Source: Opitutaceae bacterium (GTDB taxonomy: Bacteria; Verrucomicrobiota; Verrucomicrobiae; Opitutales; Opitutaceae). Taken from it: a stretch of DNA of 9,143 nucleotides. Made by a program: the position numbers and the translations under genes. The notes under the pieces were generated by a model. The model did no database searches. It was given only the letters and a program-made list of their open reading frames with translations, and was not told the origin of the DNA. The stretch is taken from NCBI GenBank assembly GCA_031266495.1, contig JAISAX010000617.1:1-9143 (forward strand), written 5' to 3'. Shown here one piece after another: positions 1 through 5,065 of this stretch (position 1 is the first letter of the stretch; every line of letters begins with the position of its first letter).

Positions 1-9
1 AGGGGTATT

Positions 10-367
10 GGCCATCGGCGCGGGAGCGCCTGGGACCGCCGGCATCTTGCCGGCTCCGGCGGAGTGGCATCGGCAGAAAGGATAAGGAACCGTAAGGGAA
101 TAAACAGTACGAATTTGCATGGTCTTGAAGAGCGAGCCAGCGTCGCCGCCTCGGTCATTTATTCACAATCCGGTAAACTCCCTCGCCTGCTCCTTGGCTC
201 ACTCTTCAATCCCGGCGCATCTTCGCACTGTTTATTCCCTCACGGTTCCTAACAATAAAAACCTCCCTGCCGTAGCCGCATTTTCCTCCTCTCCACCGGG
301 GCCACGGGCCACGCCGCTGCATGCCGGCAAGATGCCGGCGGTCCCAGGCGCTCCCGCGCCGATGGCC
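10..367. repeat. Nested long inverted repeat, REP/MITE-like, non-coding
   Basis: Positions 10-54 and 323-367 are a perfect 45-bp inverted repeat whose inner ends carry the short palindrome CCGGCATCTTGCCGGC. Inside it, 85-108 and 227-250 form a 24-bp inverted repeat with one mismatch, and 125-142 pairs imperfectly with 192-209, leaving a loop of about 50 bp. The right arm is about 42 bp longer than the left between the outer and inner repeats, so the element has suffered an indel or is two nested palindromes. No transposase is present. Short frames crossing it give low-complexity Arg/Pro-rich peptides and look spurious. The pattern fits REP-derived or MITE-like intergenic DNA; the family name is not known to me. 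Confidence 0.8.
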
Positions 368-684
368 TCCTCCCCTCGCTGCTCCCACTGAAAATGTCGA
401 AGTCGCGCCGGCCCAAGCCCTGAAGGACAGGAGACAGGAAAGACCAAGGAAACGAAAATGGGAAACAAAACCAAGAGAACCAAGAGAAACGAAAAGGGAC
501 AGACCTGATGAAAGTCCTTAAAGTAACCCACCGGGTGCGAAAACCGGGCGGTAAAGTGCGACCCACAGCCGCAAGCGAGCCTTGGCTGGCGTCCGGGTCT
601 GTGGGGGGTGTCGTTTGCCGGGGTCATCCCGTCGAACGGCCCTATCCCGGAAACCGTCGAAAAGGGGGCGGGCGGCGTCCCTGT
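368..684. other. Gene-free stretch with a purine-rich segment
   Basis: No convincing gene is present. Positions about 420-515 are strongly purine-rich on the plus strand and contain a short 9-bp tandem repeat (AACCAAGAG, twice, near 468-487) with related GAAACGAAAA words on both sides. The minus-strand frame through it encodes a hydrophobic Phe/Leu/Val stretch only because of this composition. The rest (520-684) is GC-rich with scattered G runs and no recognisable motif. Confidence 0.5.
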
Positions 685-694
685 CGCTCCAATG

Positions 695-715
695 CCCCGG
701 AGCAAGCCTCCGGGG
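695..715 (-). terminator. Hairpin after the lyase-like gene fragment
   Basis: An 8-bp perfect stem, CCCCGGAG/CTCCGGGG, with a 5-base loop begins 4 bases after the stop codon on the minus strand. No T-run follows, so it is not a textbook intrinsic terminator; it may stabilise a 3' end. The same hairpin follows the full-length paralogue at 5041-5061. Confidence 0.5.
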
Positions 716-719
716 TTAT

Positions 720-928
720 TTACTGTCGAGCGTCACTCTTGACGATCCGCAGAGGCAGCGGGCTGCCGTCGGAGGGGAGCGGAATGACCAGTCGTTGCAG
801 GTCCTTGTGGACAGAGGGATGCAAGCGTCCGGGGAAAGTATCGGACCAGGTGATACAGGTGATACGGATGGATTCGCCGGGGGGGGGGGGGGGGAGGGGG
901 GCCTGCCGGATGTCGGTCACGTGCATGG
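720..928 (-). pseudogene. 3' remnant of a second lyase-like gene
   Basis: The last 40 or so codons before the stop at 720-722 encode the same C-terminus as the 1027-residue protein at 5066-8149 (DTFPGRL, HKDLQRLVIPLP, PLPLRIVKSDARQ), with few substitutions and a three-residue insertion from a 9-bp duplication. Upstream of the G tract at 879-901 only a short match (CTGCCGG) remains, and all similarity is gone by position 929, where an inverted-repeat element begins. No start codon, signal peptide or catalytic domain is left, so this cannot make the enzyme. A 79-residue frame starting at 959 runs through it but begins inside the inverted-repeat element and is probably not a gene. The fragment shows that a paralogous copy once stood here and was lost by deletion or insertion. 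Confidence 0.85.
879..901. repeat. Homopolymer tract G16-A-G6
   Basis: A run of 16 G, one A and 6 G on the plus strand, read as a Pro-rich linker (APLPPPPPG) in the gene fragment. The paralogous position at 5216-5231 has only G8-A-G7, so the tract length has changed between copies. Confidence 0.95.
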
Positions 929-1018
929 CTAGTACCCTATAACGCTCGAAGTTTCGCATCTACCCCGAATGAGCACAGAGGAAAGGTATCCGAAAAAATC
1001 AAGGTTATGGGGTACTAG
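929..1018. repeat. Short inverted-repeat element, possible MITE
   Basis: Positions 929-943 and 1004-1018 form a 15-bp inverted repeat with one mismatch (consensus CTAGTACCCYATAAC) enclosing about 60 bp with no coding content. Both ends carry CTAG, so a TA target duplication as made by IS630/Tc1-type transposases is possible but not demonstrated. The left end is exactly where similarity of the lyase gene fragment stops, and the right end lies 18 bp past the stop codon of the FAD oxidoreductase gene. Confidence 0.5.
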
Positions 1019-1035
1019 TGAGAAACGGGTTCCTT

Positions 1036-2265
1036 TTACATGCGGATCAGGGAACGCGCCTCCTCAAAGTGGCAAGGCATTCCTTTTTCGCGCAATGCCG
1101 ACTGGATTTCCGCCACGGCAAGGTCTCCCGGTGTCGTGTTGGACCGAAACGCGAGCGTGGCGGCCAGACCGGCAACCTGCCCGGTCTGCGCCGAAGGACC
1201 GATCGAGCGCGTGATTTCCCATGCGTCGCCCGTCGAGGAAATGCAACGCCCGGCCACGATCAGACCGGCGACTGTCTCCGGAATCATTGTTCCGTAAGGA
1301 ATTTCCAATACGCCGCCCCGTCTGCGCCAGTCGGCGGCGAGGGCAATGCTGTCCTCGAAGCGCCGGCCCTCCATGCCGCCGGCGAGCGTTGCCCTGCCTG
1401 TGATGGCACGGGTTGTCCGGAACTGCGCCATTGCGGGCAAGACCAGCGGGTAACAGTTTTCCCGTGACGAGTCCCCCCCGCGCGTCTGGAGCGCGGCGTA
1501 GTGCCGGAGCAGCGCCGCGTGCGTTTCCGCGATAAACCGGCTGACCGACTTCCCGTCCGTGCCTCGCCAGGGGTGTTCCCTGAGCTTGGTTGCCGGGTCG
1601 AGCCGGTCGCCCATCAGGCCGATCTTGCTCGCATGGCACAGCCTCGTGCCATCCGATTTTTCAGTGGCGTGGCGGGCGTCCGCCAGGGAGGCCTCCATTG
1701 CCCAGATGGTCAGTTTGTTGCCTTCTTCCACGAAGGCGCAACCCGCCCGCCGGGCCACGTCGCCATCCCCGGTGGTGTCGATAAACACCGGGGCGGCGAG
1801 GACGCCCCGTCCGCTTTTGTTTTCGACCTCGATGGCTGTTATCCGTCCGTTGTTGATGGCGGCGGCGCACACCAGCGTGTCGTACCATAAATCGATGCCA
1901 GGCTCCCTGGCGACGAGTTCATCCAGCGCGAGGGCGAACGCCGCCGGGGAAAAGGTGACCATGTAGCGTCCGGCCGGTTGGGTCCTGGTCGATTGGCGCC
2001 AGTCGGGCGGGATGCGTCCGATGCCATACCGGCAAGTCGCGTGCAGTAATTCCTCCGCAATGCCAAAGCTTGCCTGTGTGCCTTCCCCGTCGCAAAGGGG
2101 CAGGTAACAGTGCACAAACCCCGCCGTGGCCAGGCCGCCGAGCATCACGTTTTTTTCGACAAGGGCGATGTTCAGGCCGGCGCGGGCGAGTTCGAGCGAG
2201 GCGGCGACACCGGCGACGCCAGCCCCCGCAACCACGGCGTCGTAGTTTTTCCGGTAAGAGATCAT
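1036..2265 (-). CDS. FAD-dependent oxidoreductase (FAD_oxidored type)
   Basis: A 409-residue protein of the FAD-dependent oxidoreductase superfamily. The N-terminal dinucleotide-binding fold is clear: YDAVVAGAGVAG (GxGxxG at about residues 14-19), with the acidic residue that binds the ribose at the end of the second strand (E37 in ALVEK), then the GGLATAG segment. A second conserved block, GLIVAGRCISSTGDAW followed by RSIGPSAQTGQVAG, lies near the C-terminus and closes the FAD site. The length is normal for the family. The frame is open 38 codons further upstream, but the Met at 2265 was chosen because the Rossmann strand starts just after it and the extension would overlap the preceding gene. 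No Shine-Dalgarno sequence is visible. There is no signal peptide, so a cytoplasmic location is likely. The gene starts 26 bp after the fucosidase-like remnant and was probably co-transcribed with it. Such proteins are common in sugar-degradation loci of this phylum, but the substrate cannot be read from sequence. Confidence 0.88.
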   Translation of the reverse strand: MISYRKNYDAVVAGAGVAGVAASLELARAGLNIALVEKNVMLGGLATAGFVHCYLPLCDGEGTQASFGIAEELLHATCRYGIGRIPPDWRQSTRTQPAGRYMVTFSPAAFALALDELVAREPGIDLWYDTLVCAAAINNGRITAIEVENKSGRGVLAAPVFIDTTGDGDVARRAGCAFVEEGNKLTIWAMEASLADARHATEKSDGTRLCHASKIGLMGDRLDPATKLREHPWRGTDGKSVSRFIAETHAALLRHYAALQTRGGDSSRENCYPLVLPAMAQFRTTRAITGRATLAGGMEGRRFEDSIALAADWRRRGGVLEIPYGTMIPETVAGLIVAGRCISSTGDAWEITRSIGPSAQTGQVAGLAATLAFRSNTTPGDLAVAEIQSALREKGMPCHFEEARSLIRM

Positions 2266-2291
2266 GGGCGGGAAATTTTTCGTTGTTAAAA

Positions 2292-3180
2292 TCAGGTTCG
2301 CCAGAGGTGGCCGAGTTGTTCGAATTGCCGGAGAAACGGCTCGGGAATGCCGCCATCGGCCAATATGGGCACATCCCAAGTCAGCGCTGCTCCGGACTGC
2401 CGGACGGCGCCGGTGTAGGCTTGCGCGAGTTCGTCGGTAAAACGCGGCGACTGCTCCCCGCCCCGGGCGAAACCCCAGCCTGGCCCCAAATGCCCGAGCA
2501 GGTGCGTTCTCAGGCCGTCTGCGGTCACGGGGCCGAGTGGCTCGTATTGACTGGCGACTGGCAGACCGGAGGAAAATTCACCGGCGGTATAATCCTGATC
2601 CGCAATGACGCGCGCGAACGGATGCGCCGTGCCGGAATTGAAGGCCAGGATTCGATCCGGATTCCCCGTGCGCAGGGCTGCCGCGAAGGTAAGCCCGTTG
2701 GGTTCCTCGTTCACGTTGTAGATGCGATCCGCAAAATAGCAGCCGTCTATCCACCATCCCGCCACGCGTTTTCCCCAGCGTTTTCCCCAGCATGCCACGA
2801 CCGCCTCCCAGTTGCGCTGAAACCCGGTGAGGCGTTCGTCGGCATTTTCCGAATCGGGCCAGAATGTCCTGATGCCGCAGGCGCTCATGTCCCACGGCGG
2901 AGTGCAGCGCAATGCCGAGACCGCTTCCGGATGCCTGGCCGGGGCGTGCGAGGGCAGGTAGGCGATCAGCTTCACGCCGGACGCGGCGAGGGCGTCGCCA
3001 ATCTCCGCCACCAGATCGCGGCGCGAGAGACGGGACTCCTCCCCCCCCCCCTCCCTCCCTCTCTCTCTCCCTTCGCGCAGACGTTCATCGTAGGCTTCAT
3101 TGGGCGCGCAATAGTGCCCCGAGTTCTGCCCGAGCGTGAAGATCACATGCCCCGCGCCGCTCTCCCGCACACGCTGGCTT
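2292..3180 (-). pseudogene. 5'-truncated alpha-L-fucosidase-like gene
   Basis: The frame from about 3170 down to the stop at 2292 encodes most of a protein of the alpha-L-fucosidase-like (GH29-related) family: GAGHVIFTLGQNSGHYCAPN, then SRRDLVAEI and GVKLIAYLPSHAPA, then GKRVAGWWIDGCYFAD (near 2735-2770), FAAALRTGNPDRILAFNSG, DYTAGE and near the end ALTWDVPI. These follow the family order I know. The family's N-terminus, with its first barrel strand (a phrase like WGVFMHYL), is missing. The frame instead runs on into sequence that is out of frame with an unrelated secreted protein. A C11 tract with CT repeats (3041-3071) adds a charged low-complexity insert (REGRERGREGGGEE) between the APNEAYD and SRRDL motifs. 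Without a start region or export signal this is most likely non-functional. The Met at 3329 lies inside the other gene's frame and is not a credible start. Confidence 0.78.
3041..3071. repeat. C11 tract with CCCT and CT repeats
   Basis: Eleven C on the plus strand followed by CTCCCTCCCT and CTCTCTCT-type repeats. This is the only tract of the set with G on the coding strand, so the transcript would carry several GGG runs. It lies inside the fucosidase-like frame and encodes an insert not expected in that family. Confidence 0.9.
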
Positions 3181-3411
3181 TCCGGGACTCGTTTCGTATC
3201 TGATCCAGGCCAGATCATCGCGAATCCAGCCGACACCGAGTTCGGCAGCCAGTGGCATGATACGCTCCACATCCCAGCCGTGCGCAAAATGCGTGCAGAC
3301 GCCCATCCGGTCATTGCGAACCGGGGCATCGCTGGCCGCGGAGCACAGGGATGACAGCAGAAGGATAATCCCGGCCACCAGGGCCGGGGAACAGAGGCGT
3401 ATTGATTTCAT
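3181..3411 (-). pseudogene. 5' fragment of a secreted glycosidase-like gene
   Basis: Starting at 3411, the frame encodes a signal peptide (MKSIRL, then a hydrophobic core AGIILLLSSL, probable cleavage near residue 25 after CSA) followed by MGVCTHFAHGWDVERIMPL and GVGWIRDDLAWIRYE. This is the start of a clan-A-type (beta/alpha)8 glycosidase as seen in GH39/GH5-like proteins: first strand with THF, second strand with GxxWIRDxLxW. The match ends about residue 77 (ETSPGK). The same frame continues only to 3097 as Arg/Ala-rich nonsense, while the -1/+1 neighbour frame carries an unrelated fucosidase-like protein. The junction is near 3175-3185. The frame is open 32 codons above 3411, but Met 3411 puts the signal peptide at the N-terminus. 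It follows the pseudopilin gene with a 176-bp gap holding only an AT-rich patch and a C7-T7 run at 3460-3473. Confidence 0.75.
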
Positions 3412-3587
3412 GGATTTGAAGTTTGGCGAATACAGTCCCGCGATCTTCTCCTGTCGAGTCCCCCCCTTTTTTTCTTGTTCTCCCGCCACAATATAACCAA
3501 TGGGCAACCGGAGTGAGGCAATTGGCCGCAGGAGTCGCGTAACATCAGTGAATAAATGTTCATGTGTCGTGTCCGGGAAGGAGCCGG

Positions 3588-4295
3588 TTAATTATCCCGG
3601 TCTCTGTAACCCCAGAATATGTTGATGAAATCGCGGTCGTTTTCCGGCGAATTGCGAACTTTGGCCGGAGACAGGAATTCGATATGATTATCGAAAAAAA
3701 GGAAATGGCGTTTGCCGTCCCGATGTCCGCTCGTCTCTCCGGCTCTGGCGTCGGTCGAGACAAGGTCGTCGCCCGCAATCGAGTTGTTTCCCGTATCCAC
3801 TCCCCTGCCATCGTGAAATTCGGTCAGCAGCGCCACCCGGCCGGGACTGGAAATGGATCCCCGGCGTCGCGCCACGGAGGAATCATATTCTTTCGTTCCT
3901 CTGGGCGCCATGGACGGGCTGACATAGCAGTAGCTGCACGCTTCTTTATCGGGCGTCACAAGGCTCGCCTTGCGGTCACCCGGACAGGCGAACAGACCGC
4001 TCCGTCTGGCAATATAATTACCAAGAACAAGCCGTTCTGCATAGCTGTGTCCGGTTTTGTCATCCTGATAGCTCATGATGGCGATCGGATAACAATCCCT
4101 GTGATCCATGACATAAAGAGCGAGCGCGATCCCGATCTGGCGGATGTTTGAACCGCACTGCGCCGTTCGCGCCATCTCGCGCACCCGGCCAACGACCGGG
4201 ATGAGAATCGCGGCGAGAATGCCGATGATGACAATAACCGTCAGCAACTCGACAAGCGTAAAGGCCCGGTTCCGGTTTCCGTATTTACTTTGCAT
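3588..4295 (-). CDS. Type II secretion-like pseudopilin, H-X9-DG-like
   Basis: A 235-residue protein with a prepilin N-terminus: a short basic leader, then [20 protein letters not shown] (residues 11-30), with cleavage expected before Phe12 and the conserved Glu at mature position 5 (E16). The residue before the cut is Ala rather than the usual Gly. The remainder is a globular domain of the kind abundant in Verrucomicrobiota and Planctomycetota. It has [12 protein letters not shown] (after C47), DCYP, a LFACPGD segment, CSYCYVSPS, and near the C-terminus [19 protein letters not shown], which resembles the H-X9-DG processing-associated motif but reads DN instead of DG with one extra residue. 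Its role is probably in a pseudopilus or surface fibre; the specific partner is unknown. The Met at 4295 is the only start that keeps a normal short leader. It begins 73 bp after the PEP-CTERM remnant and has no visible Shine-Dalgarno sequence. Confidence 0.88.
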   Translation of the reverse strand: MQSKYGNRNRAFTLVELLTVIVIIGILAAILIPVVGRVREMARTAQCGSNIRQIGIALALYVMDHRDCYPIAIMSYQDDKTGHSYAERLVLGNYIARRSGLFACPGDRKASLVTPDKEACSYCYVSPSMAPRGTKEYDSSVARRRGSISSPGRVALLTEFHDGRGVDTGNNSIAGDDLVSTDARAGETSGHRDGKRHFLFFDNHIEFLSPAKVRNSPENDRDFINIFWGYRDRDN

Positions 4296-4349
4296 AAAAA
4301 TATAACGCGTTGCCGGACGATGCGTCAGGCGGGGACAAACCCTGGAGGT

Positions 4350-4387
4350 TTACCGTGTGTTTCGACGGTTACCGTGCGTTTCGATAG
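4350..4387. repeat. 19-bp tandem duplication over a stop codon
   Basis: Two adjacent 19-bp units, each starting TTACCGTG and containing GTTTCGA, match at 16 of 19 positions. The second unit contains the stop codon of the PEP-CTERM frame (4369-4371), so the first unit looks like a duplication of that gene's last codons and stop. Confidence 0.75.
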
Positions 4388-4980
4388 CGATGCCACAGGC
4401 AGCAGGCGCAGGCCAGCGCGCCGAAGACTGCCGCGGAGGCGGCAGGTTCGGGAACGGTTGCGAGATTCAGTGTGATAAATGAATTGTCACTGATGCCCCC
4501 TCCGCTTGCCGCCTTGCTCCACACTTCCCAGGCGCCTCCATCGTTTGTTGTTGGCCCTTCGACAAGGCTGGCCCTGATATAAATGGAGGTGACCTTTGTG
4601 CTGCCAACCACACTCGCCAGTTGTTCGCTTGTCACGGTGTATGTCTGGTTCTCAAGCGTGATATTGGCATTGCCGGTTCCCGATGCGGGTTTGTTTTCCA
4701 CCTCAACGAGTGTTTGCCAGTTGCCGGTGTCGTTCACGCTGTAGTCCCACTTGAAGGAATCGTCACTTTCGGAGGTTCCGTTGAGATAAACTTTTTCGAC
4801 TCCCCAAGTGAAACCGGCGACATCCAGTTCCTCCTCAATGGTAATTTTCCACGTTACAGATGAATCAGTGATCTCTTTCGAACTTGAAATCAGGCCGATC
4901 ATGCCATCGCCAGGATTGGTTCCGGTTCGCCCCCATATTTGAGTATCGATGGCGTCCTCGCCGCCGGATGGAGCGAGTCG
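4369..4980 (-). pseudogene. PEP-CTERM protein, 3' part only
   Basis: The last 200 or so codons encode a Ser/Thr/Asn-rich extracellular beta-type sequence (for example TWKITIEEELDVAGF, DSFKWDYSVND, NITLENQTYTVTSEQ, TSIYIRASLVEG) ending in a complete PEP-CTERM sorting signal: VPEP, a hydrophobic segment AASAAVFGALACACCLW, and a basic tail HRYRNAR. In this family exosortase recognises that signal. The N-terminal signal peptide such proteins need is absent. Above about 4980 the frame runs into a GC-rich palindrome, the hairpin and the 3' end of the lyase-like gene in another frame. The open frame extends to 5325, but that part is only the alternative frame of the neighbour. The gene has therefore lost its 5' end at a junction near 4980-5000. 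It could be expressed only as a fusion (see findings). Confidence 0.8.
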
Positions 4981-5001
4981 TGCAGGTTCGGGAGGCGCGC
5001 T

Positions 5002-5036
5002 GGTGCGCGTCCGGCGGCGGGGACGCCGCCCGCACC
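5002..5036. repeat. GC-rich imperfect palindrome at a gene junction
   Basis: GGTGCG (5002-5007) pairs with CGCACC (5031-5036), and CGTCC (5008-5012) with GGACG (5021-5025), leaving a five-base bulge. It lies exactly between the PEP-CTERM remnant and the repeated 3' end of the lyase-like gene. A related GGCGGGCGGCGTCC word, in the opposite orientation, precedes copy 1 near 667-680, so this looks like a REP-type unit at the repeat boundary. Confidence 0.55.
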
Positions 5037-5040
5037 AATG

Positions 5041-5061
5041 CCCCGGAGCAAGCCTCCGGGG
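5041..5061 (-). terminator. Hairpin after the lyase-like gene
   Basis: A perfect CCCCGGAG/CTCCGGGG stem with a 5-base loop starts 4 bases after the stop codon at 5066-5068 on the minus strand. It is conserved between the two copies of the repeat, which favours a real role in 3' end formation, but no T-run follows it. Confidence 0.55.
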
Positions 5062-5065
5062 TTCT

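Larger units (their letters stand above)
685..901 (-). repeat. Direct repeat copy 1 (pairs with 5031-5231)
   Basis: This segment matches 5031-5231 at about 90% identity by eye and lies in the same orientation. The repeat covers the 3' end of the lyase-like gene, its stop codon and the hairpin after it. Copy 1 differs by a 9-bp tandem duplication (AGGTGATAC near 850-868) and by a longer G tract (G16-A-G6 against G8-A-G7). Confidence 0.9.

Noticed and set aside
232..705. 157-codon minus-strand frame with a hydrophobic segment
   Set aside because: The hydrophobic part comes from a purine-rich repeat region and the rest from the long inverted repeat. It contains no recognisable domain.
929..1018. 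Attenuator or terminator for the FAD oxidoreductase gene
   Set aside because: The arms are 60 bp apart and no T-run follows the stem; a repeat element is the simpler reading.
2266..2379. Upstream extension of the FAD oxidoreductase to Met 2379
   Set aside because: It would overlap the preceding gene by about 90 bp and adds Arg-rich residues before the nucleotide-binding strand, which normally starts near the N-terminus.
2070..3203. 377-codon plus-strand frame
   Set aside because: Overlaps the FAD oxidoreductase and fucosidase-like frames, both with clear family motifs on the minus strand.
3486..3521. Possible promoter (TATATT with an upstream TTGCCT) before the glycosidase fragment
   Set aside because: Spacing is 20 bp with one -35 candidate and 6 bp with the other; neither is convincing.
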